A DNA stretch of 64,000 bases from Verrucomicrobiota bacterium (GCA_023269545.1 JAHFTB010000011.1:1-64000); one strand, 5' to 3'; shown: positions 36,166 to 44,801, numbered from the stretch's first letter. Translations and numbers: made by a program. The notes: generated from the sequence alone by a model not told the origin.

Positions 36166-36621
36166 TCATAAACCAATTTCTTCTGCGACCGCTTCGTAGA
36201 TGGCCAAATCAATTTCTTGTGATTGCCGCCAGCGGTCTCGATTCCAGATTTCAAAACGACTTTTGCTGCCTATCAGGACGACATCGGTGGAAAGGCCGAC
36301 TTTGCGACACTGGTCATCCGGCAGAAGTACCCGTCCCTGTTTGTCAGTACAGACAGATTGGGCCAGCCCGTAGAACTGTCGGATTGCCTTACGTTTTTCC
36401 ATGGGTGTCCGGTCGGTAGTTTCGATGCGTTTTTCAATACTCGCGAACTCTTCAGGTGGCATCAGGATCAAAAATTCATTTTTAGGACTGGGAATGCTTT
36501 GAAATTCATTTTCTCCGGAGGACAGCAACCATTTGGCTGGAACCGTTAAACGATTCTTAGCATCCATCGAACGCTCGAAAGTGCCCGAATATACCGTATT
36601 TGCCTTTAGTTCCTCATGCAT
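36166..36621 (-). CDS. mraZ: Transcriptional regulator MraZ
   Basis: 151 residues with two AbrB-like SpoVT half-domains: YSGTFERSMDAKNRLTVPAKW at the N-terminus and AQSVCTDKQGRVLLPDDQC in the second half, each with the DXXXR-type signature of the family. MraZ forms a ring and represses the dcw operon through TGGG repeats, and such repeats lie 43-67 bases upstream of its start here. It is the first gene of the cluster, separated by 120 bases from rsmH. Confidence 0.93.
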   Translation of the reverse strand: MHEELKANTVYSGTFERSMDAKNRLTVPAKWLLSSGENEFQSIPSPKNEFLILMPPEEFASIEKRIETTDRTPMEKRKAIRQFYGLAQSVCTDKQGRVLLPDDQCRKVGLSTDVVLIGSKSRFEIWNRDRWRQSQEIDLAIYEAVAEEIGL

Positions 36622-36663
36622 GGATGCGATTGAGTTCCAATGAGTTATGGAGGTATGTTTCTA

Positions 36664-36688
36664 GTCCACAATGCCCCACTTTTTCCCA
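36664..36688 (-). promoter_or_regulatory. MraZ box: three TGGG-type repeats at 10-bp spacing
   Basis: Read on the minus strand: TGGGA, five bases, TGGGG, five bases, TGGAC (plus-strand positions 84-88, 74-78 and 64-68 of the 36600s). The ten-base period is exactly the arrangement known for MraZ operators in other bacteria; only the third repeat is imperfect. Placement just upstream of mraZ supports autoregulation of the whole cluster. Confidence 0.85.
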
Positions 36689-36716
36689 CTTTACGCCCTT
36701 CGCGTCAATAATAATC

Positions 36717-36734
36717 CCCCTTCTTTCCAAGGGG
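36717..36734 (-). terminator. Possible terminator hairpin between the aldolase gene and the mraZ promoter
   Basis: CCCCTT (36717-36722) pairs perfectly with AAGGGG (36729-36734) around a six-base loop. On the minus strand it is followed by the T-rich ATTATTATT. It lies between the class II aldolase gene and the MraZ box, so it would insulate the dcw promoter from upstream transcription. The rest of the gap 36735-36945 shows nothing clear. Confidence 0.4.
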
Positions 36735-36945
36735 ATGGAGGGTCAAAGGCAAATAGGTTCCACCCGAAGAACCCCAATTGCCCCATTTTTTAAGTTAAAA
36801 CAACTGGTTGCTAGCGGTTTAAAAGGTCACATTCCCACAAAATGGAAGGGTGGAACATTTGTGGGTATTTTGCGTAAAAATGACATAAAACTAGAATGTG
36901 CGCATACCATTTGGGTGTGGGGCTCACAGGGCTGTATTCATAAAT

Positions 36946-37848
36946 TTATTTTGTTATTTTCAGCTGTGAGATAATTTTTTTTGTAATTCGGTCTGCCAGA
37001 TCTTCCGGATCCGGAAGGAAACCGGGTTTCTGATTAGCATTTGTCGAGCCCAAAAAGTCTCCTTTAAGATATTCCCAGGGGTTCATGGCACAAAATTCAG
37101 CGGGTGTGAGACCAAAGCGGCTGTCCGGCAGGCCTGTTTTTTGCTTTCTCTCCATAAGATCACCTATTTTTTCGGACGGAATGGCTGCCATTCCTGGTAA
37201 GGGCATGGCTAAGAGGACGGTGCGGCAATAGGCGTCGGTGATTTCAATTTTGAAGTAGGCGTCTTCCACGGAGGTGCCCCAACAAATGAGACCGTGAAGT
37301 CCAAGGAGAATAGACTGATGATGGGGGGCCAAGGGAGCAACGGAGGCGGCAATCATTGGAGAGCCGGGCGTTTCATACAATGCTACGGGTACTCGGCCGA
37401 CGAATATTTCCATTTCCGGAATCAAGCGGGTGGGGAGTTCCAATTGCTTGATTGCAAATGCGCCAGCATGGCAGGGATGGGCATGACAGACCGATGCGGC
37501 GTGGGGAACGGCATCATAAATTGCCAGGTGTGTGAGAAATTCGGTGGAGTGGTGCCAGGGACCGGTGGTTGGCAAAATTTGGGTTCCTTTGCCGTCTACC
37601 AAACAGAGCATGTCCGGAGTCATAAAGCCTTTGCTGACACCGGTGGGGGTCACCAGAAAACGGTCTTTTGCCAAGCGACAGGATATGTTGCCTCCATTGG
37701 CTTCACAGTACTGTCGTAGCCACATGCGGCGTCCCATTTCGCAGATTTCCCGTTTCAGTTCGAGGGCTTTTTCGGAGTGAAAAAGTGATTCATCGGCAGA
37801 GAGGGAAGGTACTGTGTTGGAAGGGAGATGGTTAGGTGGCAGGCTCAT
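36946..37848 (-). CDS. Class II aldolase/adducin family protein
   Basis: 300 residues. Zinc-dependent aldolase fold as in L-fuculose- and L-ribulose-phosphate enzymes: NGGNISCRLAKDRFLVTPTGVSKG (phosphate binding), VCHAHPCHAGAFA with the zinc-ligand His pair, a Glu in LIPEMEIFVGRVPV, and LLGLHGLICWGTSVEDAYFKIE with the third His. About 30 extra residues at the N-terminus and an extra C-terminal tail. The substrate cannot be read from sequence; there is no sugar-kinase or isomerase gene next to it. A MITE-like element lies 48 bases upstream of its start and may affect its promoter. Confidence 0.85.
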   Translation of the reverse strand: MSLPPNHLPSNTVPSLSADESLFHSEKALELKREICEMGRRMWLRQYCEANGGNISCRLAKDRFLVTPTGVSKGFMTPDMLCLVDGKGTQILPTTGPWHHSTEFLTHLAIYDAVPHAASVCHAHPCHAGAFAIKQLELPTRLIPEMEIFVGRVPVALYETPGSPMIAASVAPLAPHHQSILLGLHGLICWGTSVEDAYFKIEITDAYCRTVLLAMPLPGMAAIPSEKIGDLMERKQKTGLPDSRFGLTPAEFCAMNPWEYLKGDFLGSTNANQKPGFLPDPEDLADRITKKIISQLKITK

Positions 37849-37895
37849 GAGAATCGCGTGTTGAGAAGTTTTAAGACTGTGGTTTAAAGTATCAC

Positions 37896-37974
37896 TGACG
37901 TTACGTACTTTTAGGAGCTCTGGGAGTAAAAAAATATTTTAGCCCATAAGGTTTCTCTTTTTTGCGTAACATCA
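37896..37974 (+). mobile_element. 79-bp MITE-like element, copy 2
   Basis: Starts TGACGTTACGTA and ends TTGCGTAACATCA. It has the same 79-bp length and same interior (AGGAGCTCTGGGAGTAAAAA) as copy 1. Located directly upstream of the class II aldolase gene. Confidence 0.8.
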
Positions 37975-37994
37975 GAATTTAATATACCGCTTCT

Positions 37995-38192
37995 CTATTC
38001 TGTAATCTGAGGGTTGTGGTTGCTGAACGGGGTAGCAAAGGAGTGATATTTAATTTGCGTTGGCCCCCGTTCGCTTTCTTCTCGTGCCATGTAACTTCTT
38101 AATTGAAAAGTGTTTGAGTGTCTGTTTGCGAATTTTTGGCATTGATCTGCCGCACGACGGACTAGAGACTCACTCTGCTTGCTAGTTGTCAT
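37995..38192 (-). CDS. Possible small hypothetical protein
   Basis: Open frame of about 65 codons starting at an ATG (MTTSKQSES), basic, without membrane segment or recognised motif; a longer in-frame start at 38228 exists. It lies next to a repeat in a gene-poor region and may be spurious or a remnant. No function proposed. Confidence 0.2.
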   Translation of the reverse strand: MTTSKQSESLVRRAADQCQKFANRHSNTFQLRSYMAREESERGPTQIKYHSFATPFSNHNPQITE

Positions 38193-38433
38193 TAAATACA
38201 CTAAGAGGTATAGTGAACGCAAGTTCACGATAAAATTCCGTATATGCGGAAATTACGGATATCACGCTTCGATGCATGAAAAAGAACAAAGGCAAAAGAA
38301 ATCGCTTGAATATGAGAAAAAACCGAAATCACCGGAGCGAGAGGTTGACATGTGCGTGAGTTGATCTACTGTTCTGCGGCTGAGAGAATGTCTTTCTACG
38401 TCTCCTTCCGATAACAATTATATTTATAGTTCT

Positions 38434-39561
38434 GTGCGAGCTTCTTTTCGAAACGTTCATTGGCAAAATACGGTTTTTCTTTTTAGTACTTTCTTAACTA
38501 CCGTAATCGGTGTGCCTATTTATCTTTGGCATTATGGATTAAATATTTTCCAATTTTCCTTATTCTTTTTTTTCTTAGTGGCGACTGGGTTGAGCATTAC
38601 TTTGGGATATCATAGGCTTTTCTCCCATTTGACGTTTCAGGCAAGTCCGATAGTCAAATTCCTGGTTTTGCTGTTCGGAACAGCTGCTTTCGAGGGGTCG
38701 GCGTTAGTGTGGGTGGCGGATCACCGCAGACATCATAAATTTGTCGATCATGATGATGATCCTTATGACATTACGAAAGGTTTTTTCCATGCCCATATTG
38801 GATGGCTTTTATTCCGTACGGGCCCGGATACTCCACTCACTTGGGTTCGTGATTTGCAGAAGGACCGTTTGGTGATGTGGCAACATCGCTTCTATATTCC
38901 CTTAGCTTTTCTTGTGGGTTTCGGGATGCCGACGCTCATTGGCTATTGTTACGGTGGAGGATCGGCTGCGCTTGGTGCATTGTTGTTGGCAGGAGTTGCA
39001 CGGATTGTATTCGTCCATCACATGACTTTTTGCATCAATTCCCTTTGTCATTGGATCGGTAGCCGTCCCTATTCCAGTAAGTGTACCGCGAGGGATAGTT
39101 TATTAATGGCATTTTTTACTTTTGGTGAAGGTTATCACAACTTTCATCATGAATTTCAGCATGATTATCGCAATGGTGTGAAGTCATGGCAATTTGATCC
39201 GACTAAATGGAGCATCTGGATTTTAAATAAATTAGGTCTCGCCAGCGATTTGCGTACGGTTCCGGAAGATAAAATTCTCAAGGCGCAGATTGCGGAGCAA
39301 CAGCGTCTCCACGCTCAGCGTATTGCCGCTCAAGGAGGGCTGCTCTGTGCTACGAAGCAGGGGGTTCTTAGTGCTATGCAAGAAACCATGCAAGAAGCTC
39401 TCGCCCACTGGGAGGAAACGCTTGCTGCGTGGCGCGCTGCCAAAGAACGCCGACATGAAATTTCCGCACGTCAATTGAGGGAAGTGCGCCGTCAGTTAAA
39501 GGAAGCTACAGAACGCCTTCGAATTGCTTTGCAGCAATGGGAGGCAGCCCATCAATTTTAA
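38434..39561 (+). CDS. Acyl-CoA/acyl-lipid delta-9-type fatty acid desaturase with coiled-coil tail
   Basis: 375 residues from a GTG start. A membrane-bound di-iron desaturase that introduces a double bond into fatty acyl chains. The three histidine boxes are complete: HRLFSH, HRRHHKFVDH and GEGYHNFHHEF, with four hydrophobic segments around them. Unusually, about 95 residues follow the catalytic domain and form a charged, Gln/Glu/Arg-rich helix with coiled-coil character (from AQIAEQQRLHAQRIAAQ to the end). The stand-alone context gives no redox partner. The electron donor and exact substrate (CoA or lipid) are not known. Confidence 0.9.
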   Translation: MRASFRNVHWQNTVFLFSTFLTTVIGVPIYLWHYGLNIFQFSLFFFFLVATGLSITLGYHRLFSHLTFQASPIVKFLVLLFGTAAFEGSALVWVADHRRHHKFVDHDDDPYDITKGFFHAHIGWLLFRTGPDTPLTWVRDLQKDRLVMWQHRFYIPLAFLVGFGMPTLIGYCYGGGSAALGALLLAGVARIVFVHHMTFCINSLCHWIGSRPYSSKCTARDSLLMAFFTFGEGYHNFHHEFQHDYRNGVKSWQFDPTKWSIWILNKLGLASDLRTVPEDKILKAQIAEQQRLHAQRIAAQGGLLCATKQGVLSAMQETMQEALAHWEETLAAWRAAKERRHEISARQLREVRRQLKEATERLRIALQQWEAAHQF

Positions 39562-39856
39562 GAGATGTTTCGGTTCAGGCAGTAGGTGGAGCGCTTTGGG
39601 CAGTAGGTGGAGCGAGAATTCTTAATTCTTGAGTTGTTCATTGGAGTAGGTTCTTCCCTACAGTGGAGCCCATTATTATAGCGAAGCACCTGTCAATAGG
39701 CTTGTGGGGGAGGCTCCCGTTGATGAGTCCATAGGGAAGCAACGCAGTAAGAAGGAAATCACGAAGTTTCCTTAGCAGAAGCAAAGAAAAAATCTGAAGT
39801 ACTGGTGATGGTTAAAAATGGAATGCGCCTCTATTTTTACGGAAATCATTTTACTT
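39562..39856. other. Intergenic region with a 16-bp direct repeat
   Basis: GGCAGTAGGTGGAGCG occurs twice, at about 39577 and 39599. The rest contains no gene or recognised RNA. Confidence 0.4.
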
Positions 39857-40309
39857 ATGAGCCTCAATACCTTGCAAATGGCGCAGTACCTGGAAGAGAG
39901 GGGATTTACACCTTTCCAGTCAGCGGGCATCGCTGAACAGATGAGGCAAGCCGTTCAGAACAGTAATTTAGTCACAAATGACTTTTTGAAGGCTGCTATA
40001 GCCGAGTCAACAACAACGATAATGACTAAAATGGCTGAGTTAAAAACCGAACTGACAACTGAATTTGTAGAAAAAACAGCAGATTTGGAAGTAAAAATCA
40101 GTCAGTCAAAGATAGGTGGGGCAACAAAAATGGATCAGGTAAAAGCAGATTTGGAAACAAAAATGGGGCAATTGGAAATTAGATTGACTGGAAAAATAGA
40201 GCAATTGGAAACCAAAATGATCGGAGTGATCGGAAACTTAAAAACCGATATGATCAAATGGATGATTGCTTTGATACTCACGCTGATTTGTTTTTTGTAT
40301 TCCAAGTAA
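39857..40309 (+). CDS. Coiled-coil protein with C-terminal membrane anchor (DUF1640/CCDC90-like)
   Basis: About 150 residues. The N-terminus (LNTLQMAQYLEERGFTPFQSAGIAEQM) resembles the helical head of DUF1640/CCDC90-type proteins, followed by a long heptad coiled coil built of DLETKMGQLEIRL-like units (about 55-125) and a single C-terminal transmembrane segment (WMIALILTLICFLYS). Start chosen at the ATG 13 codons inside the longest frame (39818), where the conserved head begins. Bacterial members often sit alone and have no agreed function. Confidence 0.65.
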   Translation: MSLNTLQMAQYLEERGFTPFQSAGIAEQMRQAVQNSNLVTNDFLKAAIAESTTTIMTKMAELKTELTTEFVEKTADLEVKISQSKIGGATKMDQVKADLETKMGQLEIRLTGKIEQLETKMIGVIGNLKTDMIKWMIALILTLICFLYSK

Positions 40310-40310
40310 A

Positions 40311-40928
40311 TTAGCAATGTGGTGATGGAATCTTCACTACGTGTCCCTGACGGCGATATTCCAAATATTCTTCGGTCTGTTTAGTAAGCCGACTTCCTAA
40401 AAAGCGCTCTATAAGCCAGAGAGCAAGATCAATTCCCGAAGCGACTCCGGCAGCAGTAATCACAGAGCCAGTGTCTACGACTCGCTTGCGAATGCCGCGT
40501 GCTCCATAGTTATTTAAGGAAGCCCAGGCGGAATGGTGAGTAGTAGCAGCGCGGTTACGCAATAAATCGGCTGCTCCTAAAAGAAATACGCCCGAGCAAA
40601 TTCCCACAATTACAGTTCCTTGCATATGCATCTGACGTAGTCGATCCGGCCAGATGCCTTGTCGAATGATTCGCCGTATGCCGGTTTGGCGTCCCGATAG
40701 CCATCCGCCTCCGGGCACAATGAAGATGTCCCAATGAGTTCCCTCCGGGTAAGAAGGCAATCCGGAAATTTCCATTCCATGAAAAGTGTGAATTCGGCTT
40801 TCCTCTTCGAGACTCAGCAAATCCGTACTTAACTTTCCTCCGAGTTGTTCAGCGGAACGAAGGACTTCGTAAGGTCCAATAGCATCTAATTCTTCGACTC
40901 CTTCAAATAGCGCGATGGCAGTGCGCAT
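40311..40928 (-). CDS. DJ-1/PfpI family protein (class I glutamine amidotransferase-like)
   Basis: 205 residues with the DJ-1/PfpI fold: an N-terminal ALFEGVEELDAIGPYEVL with the conserved Glu, FIVPGGGW, and the nucleophile elbow VGICSGVFLLGAADLL with the candidate catalytic Cys, followed by ATTHHSAW. This pattern is shared with isonitrile hydratases and with the sensor half of GlxA-type AraC regulators, but no DNA-binding domain follows. Its stop nearly meets that of the coiled-coil gene (convergent). Activity not assignable. Confidence 0.8.
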   Translation of the reverse strand: MRTAIALFEGVEELDAIGPYEVLRSAEQLGGKLSTDLLSLEEESRIHTFHGMEISGLPSYPEGTHWDIFIVPGGGWLSGRQTGIRRIIRQGIWPDRLRQMHMQGTVIVGICSGVFLLGAADLLRNRAATTHHSAWASLNNYGARGIRKRVVDTGSVITAAGVASGIDLALWLIERFLGSRLTKQTEEYLEYRRQGHVVKIPSPHC

Positions 40929-41038
40929 AGGTCCTTATACTGGCTTCACTATACATGATCGTCTGTTGTTGGGACAATTGATGTGGGAAATTTTCTATGA
41001 GAGTTGCAAACATAATGAATGTAGCAGGATTTCACTCT

Positions 41039-43438
41039 TTAGTGAAACCGAAATTCATATAAAGGAAGTGCTTCGACGTATTTTAGATCTAGCACTTCTT
41101 TTCCGGGAATTTCCGGCCACTGAGGAAGATAAATGGGGGTATTGCGTTTGAGGGGTGTAATAGTTAATTCTAAAGGTTCGGAAAAAAAGCGGCGAAGAGA
41201 AATCTCCCAGATCCGACCGTTATAAAAGTTATCGGCTACCACTTTGCCCCGCACGGATAAGCTGGCCACATTGCCTACATATGCGATGCGAAGGAGCACA
41301 TCCGCACATTGATCTGATGAATCTCGTACGGCATGGATACTCCACCGCTTGGGTGTAAGGGTCTGTACAGAACTTGGAACAGAAATCGGGGTAGTCTGTA
41401 GTAAAGAAGTCCTGAAGATGCCATCAGCCCGTCGTTCATAAGATAGTCCAGTACCACCGGGTGGAAAAATTGACAGAAAAACACTCGGAGATCCGCTTCG
41501 GAAGGCACGAACCTCGGTGGGAGACCAAGTCAAAAAATCCGCATTCGAAATTAGGATGCGTTTCTGACCCCATACCCGGGCTTGCCAAGATTTTTCCGCT
41601 TGCTCAGCACTGAGAATTATAAAGTAAACATGACGTGCATCTTTGCTCATCACCGACAGGGCAATATCCATGCCCGATTGAGGGCGTGTCACCAGGAACT
41701 GAGAGTTTCGTATTTTGCGAATATTGATTCCGGTGGGACTTTCTGCCGAATGAACCGTCTGTGCATCCAGTGCAATTTCAGGGGCGATCCCCGGGATCTC
41801 TTTTAAAAAGCAATAAATCGAGTCTCCTCTTTCGAGCAGATACAGGGGTTGTGCAGTAGCCCATGCGAGGCGGACCCCTTTGAAATCGAGATTCAGTGGC
41901 CAAATTCCCACCGCATCTTTTGGAATGATGATAGGCGGCAGCAGAAGCTTCCGGATGGGGAGGATGATATCAAATTGGATGGGCCCCAACGAGTGGGTTT
42001 GTTGTCCGCGTGGATGGTTGTGAAAAAAAAGAAAGGCACTTTGAGAGGAAGCACGCAGGGCACACCGTAATAAAGTGACATCTTTCGGATCTTTTGCAGC
42101 GTGATCGGGAAGAAATGGAAATGCCGGAGCCAGTAAGGAACCGAAGTTATCCAAAAAAGCGGCGAGATTTCGAAGTGAGTGGTACCAGGCTTGGGGTTGA
42201 CCAAACTCGCCCAAAGGGGCTTGAAAGTCATATGAAATTTTAGGATACCCGAATTCATGCAATGGAGACACACGGCCTATCGGGTTGGAACCTCCATGAA
42301 ACATATAGATGCCGAGCAAGTTTGTGCCTCGTCCTAGCATGGTGACTGCCAAGGCATCGATATCTGCTTTTTCAAACAGTGGTCGACGGCGGAAGGTGAT
42401 TTGATTTCCTCCTCCAACTTCCATAGCTGCATAGGGCACGCCACGGGGTAACCAAAGTCCCCGATTTTTCAGTTCGGCATAATCGGCTGTCTCCAAATAG
42501 GGGTTACCCAGTGCGCCTGTAAAAAGATATTCATATGCCGGATCAAGACGATGGGTGCCGGGTTTCCATGGAGCATCCGGATAACATCCCCAGACCGGTA
42601 ACAATGAATGGGGAACGCGTATCTGATCCCAGGCAGTAACAGAGTAATAAGGTACATCGAAACCTTCTTGAACCGCCAGCTGCTTGAGTTGCTGAAGATA
42701 ATTCGTATGTTCGATGTATTCATTATCTAATTGCACTCCGATGATAGGACCTCCTTGGGAAAAAAGGAGACCTTTGACTTGAAGATAAAGTTGAGCATAC
42801 CACTGATGGACTAATTCCAAAAATGCCGGATCCGTGCTTCGGATGCGGTATTTTTGCATCACCCAATTGGGCAAGCCCCCATTGCGTACTTCACCGTGAC
42901 AGTAGGGACCAATGCGTAGATAAACAAAAAGGCCGTATTGGGCGCAAAGCTGAACAAATTTCCGCAGATTACGCCGTGCATTCCAGTCCCATTCTCCCTG
43001 GAGCTCTTCATGGTGAATCCAAAAACAATATGTGGAGACGACGTTCACACCAGCTGCCTTTATTTTTTTAAGTGCGGATTCCCACTCGTGAATTGGAGTG
43101 CGCGCATAATGAAATTCCGCTACAAAAGGTATCCAGGGTTTCTTATTCCAGGTGAAATAGAAGTTAGTAGCTCCTAGGGAATCGCCAGCTGGACTGATAG
43201 CGGTCCCCAGCGCCAAGGAAGACGGTAAATTTGTCTGTGGAAGATGGGCCGCCTTAAAAGTATAAACTTTGGTTAAAAGTCCAGATGTTGCGCCTATAGG
43301 ATATTGACTCGAAAGCGGCTGAATTGGCGCTACCGGAACTTTTGATGCCGATTTCGCTAGTAGATTTTTCTCATTAGCTCTGCCCGTACAGCAAAAGAGA
43401 AGGATGAGAACCGTAAACCACCCCATCCCGCGGAGCAT
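41039..43438 (-). CDS. Exported beta-galactosidase-like enzyme, glycoside hydrolase family 35
   Basis: About 799 residues. A signal peptide (MLRGMGWFTVLILLFCCTG) fixes the start at 43438, although the open frame runs upstream to 43630. The GH35 TIM barrel is clear: FVAEFHYARTPIHEWE, VVSTYCFWIHHEELQGEWDW, LFVYLRIGPYCHGEVRNGG, and GVQLDNEYIEH with the acid/base Glu. The nucleophile is probably the Glu in AAMEVGGGN. Beta-rich accessory domains follow. Such enzymes release terminal beta-galactose from polysaccharides or glycans in the periplasm or outside the cell. No sugar transporter or regulator is adjacent. Confidence 0.88.
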   Translation of the reverse strand: MLRGMGWFTVLILLFCCTGRANEKNLLAKSASKVPVAPIQPLSSQYPIGATSGLLTKVYTFKAAHLPQTNLPSSLALGTAISPAGDSLGATNFYFTWNKKPWIPFVAEFHYARTPIHEWESALKKIKAAGVNVVSTYCFWIHHEELQGEWDWNARRNLRKFVQLCAQYGLFVYLRIGPYCHGEVRNGGLPNWVMQKYRIRSTDPAFLELVHQWYAQLYLQVKGLLFSQGGPIIGVQLDNEYIEHTNYLQQLKQLAVQEGFDVPYYSVTAWDQIRVPHSLLPVWGCYPDAPWKPGTHRLDPAYEYLFTGALGNPYLETADYAELKNRGLWLPRGVPYAAMEVGGGNQITFRRRPLFEKADIDALAVTMLGRGTNLLGIYMFHGGSNPIGRVSPLHEFGYPKISYDFQAPLGEFGQPQAWYHSLRNLAAFLDNFGSLLAPAFPFLPDHAAKDPKDVTLLRCALRASSQSAFLFFHNHPRGQQTHSLGPIQFDIILPIRKLLLPPIIIPKDAVGIWPLNLDFKGVRLAWATAQPLYLLERGDSIYCFLKEIPGIAPEIALDAQTVHSAESPTGINIRKIRNSQFLVTRPQSGMDIALSVMSKDARHVYFIILSAEQAEKSWQARVWGQKRILISNADFLTWSPTEVRAFRSGSPSVFLSIFPPGGTGLSYERRADGIFRTSLLQTTPISVPSSVQTLTPKRWSIHAVRDSSDQCADVLLRIAYVGNVASLSVRGKVVADNFYNGRIWEISLRRFFSEPLELTITPLKRNTPIYLPQWPEIPGKEVLDLKYVEALPLYEFRFH

Positions 43439-43810
43439 AAAAAGAATGGAGAAAAGATAAGAGCGATCGGCTAATTTGCCTCCTCTGCCCGTACCATATC
43501 TCCATAATCGGTGAACAGATTCCAATGTGTCAGCTTGAAGGAAATGACATTCGTGAAGACAGGACTTACGCAAAAACAGGGAAAAAGGAGCGAGCTTTTC
43601 TCTGGAATCCGCGTCAGTCCTGAAGAGCAAAACGACGGCAAAGTGTGCTCATTTTATACTGGATTTGCTATATCAGGGGTATCAGTACTTAAAATCCTGT
43701 GTGGCGCCTAAACAATAAGGGACGTTTTTTCCTCACAGAAAATATCCGACCCGTTGAGAGGGAAAATTCCACTCAACGGGCCGGTTAACACTAGGGGGAA
43801 CAAAACGTAG
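43439..43810. other. Gap between Spy-like and GH35 genes
   Basis: No gene is supported. It contains the 9-bp stem hairpin at 43750-43780. The open frames here are continuations of the GH35 frame upstream of its signal peptide. Confidence 0.4.
43750..43780 (-). terminator. Perfect 9-bp hairpin downstream of the Spy-like gene
   Basis: CCCGTTGAG (43750-43758) and CTCAACGGG (43772-43780) are perfectly complementary around a 13-base loop. On the minus strand it falls about 30 bases after the Spy-like stop and is followed by TCGGATATTTT, an imperfect T-tract. Probable transcription terminator. Confidence 0.55.
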
Positions 43811-44299
43811 TTATTGGGCGGGAGCACTGGAGGCCGTCGGGCACACGCTGTTATTGCAATTGGGATCTGAGCAATTAGAAGCGGATTCCTCCTTTTCCAT
43901 ATGATGTTTCCTAATTTGTTGCATCTTTTCTTTCTGCTCCGGAGTCAGAGTAGCCATGATTTTTTCGTGAGTTTCCTTAAAGATTTCCTTGGCCTTTTCT
44001 TTTCGGTTTTCCACGGACATGGACGTATCTTCATGGAGGGCTTTCAGCTGAGAATAGCGCTGCTCCAGGAGGGATTTAATTTGGCTCTGTTGGGTAGGGG
44101 TCAGGTTGAGAGCCTTGGTAAGAAAATCAAGCTCATGTTGGCGATGATGCAACCACATTCCCTCACATTTTCCTGGCGGACATGTAGCTGTAGCTGAAGA
44201 AGGGGAGGCAGCAGTGTGAGTGGAACCTTGTGCAAAGGCGCAGGGCGTTAGGAGGGTGATCGCTCCACAAAGGAGAGAACTTAGCATATTTCTTTTCAT
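43811..44299 (-). CDS. Spy/CpxP-like periplasmic protein
   Basis: 162 residues. A signal peptide (LSSLLCGAITLLTPCAFAQG) is followed by a helical domain with LTPTQQSQIKSLL and LTPEQKEKMQQIRKHH, the LTXXQ repeats of the Spy/CpxP family. Members are periplasmic chaperones or envelope-stress sensors. The C-terminal tail is Cys- and Ser-rich (SNCSDPNCNNSVCP) and the region before the helices has a Cys-containing CPPGKCEG, unusual for Spy and possibly metal-binding. No adjacent two-component system. Confidence 0.75.
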   Translation of the reverse strand: MKRNMLSSLLCGAITLLTPCAFAQGSTHTAASPSSATATCPPGKCEGMWLHHRQHELDFLTKALNLTPTQQSQIKSLLEQRYSQLKALHEDTSMSVENRKEKAKEIFKETHEKIMATLTPEQKEKMQQIRKHHMEKEESASNCSDPNCNNSVCPTASSAPAQ

Positions 44300-44470
44300 A
44301 AGAATTATATTTTACTTAGGTGTAAGGCGTAGTGTGTAATACATGACGCCTCTAAGAGATGAAACCCCGTGTGACAGAAAAAGTTGCAAAAAAATGATTT
44401 TTTTATAGAGGACCCTATAAATTGCCTTATTTCTTCCGTCGCGAGGTAGGAAAATCCTCTTTTCTGAAGA

Positions 44471-44801
44471 CTATGAGGAGGAATCGGCTGGTTTCCTCGC
44501 ATTGTTTGTGCCGTGGAGCCGGACCCCGAGTGTTGTTTGCGCCTTGCGCGTTTGTCGGTCTTTATGCTCAGCACTTCTATAGCTTCTGGGGGCGGCTCCT
44601 GTCACTATGACAGGTGTACCGACTCCCACGCCCTGAAATACTGCGGCAGCCTTGTTTGCCGGTAGACGAATGCAACCATGCGAAGGGGCATAAGGAAATG
44701 GGCGATTCCACAAGAATTTTTTTATAACAGACAATAGTCAGGCGTTGTCTGCTGAGATTAATCACAACTGGAACTTCCAATGGAGGTCTGGGGCGGAGCA
44801 A
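44471..44801 (-). pseudogene. L,D-transpeptidase (YkuD) remnant with internal deletion and frameshift
   Basis: On the minus strand one frame reads PPLEVPVVINLSRQRLTIVC, the start of a YkuD domain. About ten residues later a different frame reads PFPYAPSHGCIRLPANKAA, the catalytic SHGC motif, continuing to VGVGTPVIVTG. The roughly 60 residues normally between these parts are missing and the frame changes. No proper start codon or signal peptide precedes it; a repeat-like segment (CGCCATAGTCTTTTTGG, read on plus near 44825) abuts its 5' end. It once would have formed 3-3 peptidoglycan cross-links or attached proteins to the wall, and is now dead. Confidence 0.75.

Larger units (their letters stand above)
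37849..38433. other. Gene-poor divergent region between aldolase and desaturase genes
   Basis: Contains the second MITE-like element (37896-37974) and a weak minus-strand open frame (37995-38192, described separately). The stretch 38230-38433 is A-rich with no gene I can support; it presumably holds the desaturase promoter. Confidence 0.4.

Noticed and set aside
21890-36621. Assignment of the window to Chlamydiae because of toxin-like and Inc-like proteins
   Set aside because: The presence of ftsZ and ftsQ, a separate ddl and a MurC-MurB (not MurC-Ddl) fusion does not fit Chlamydia.
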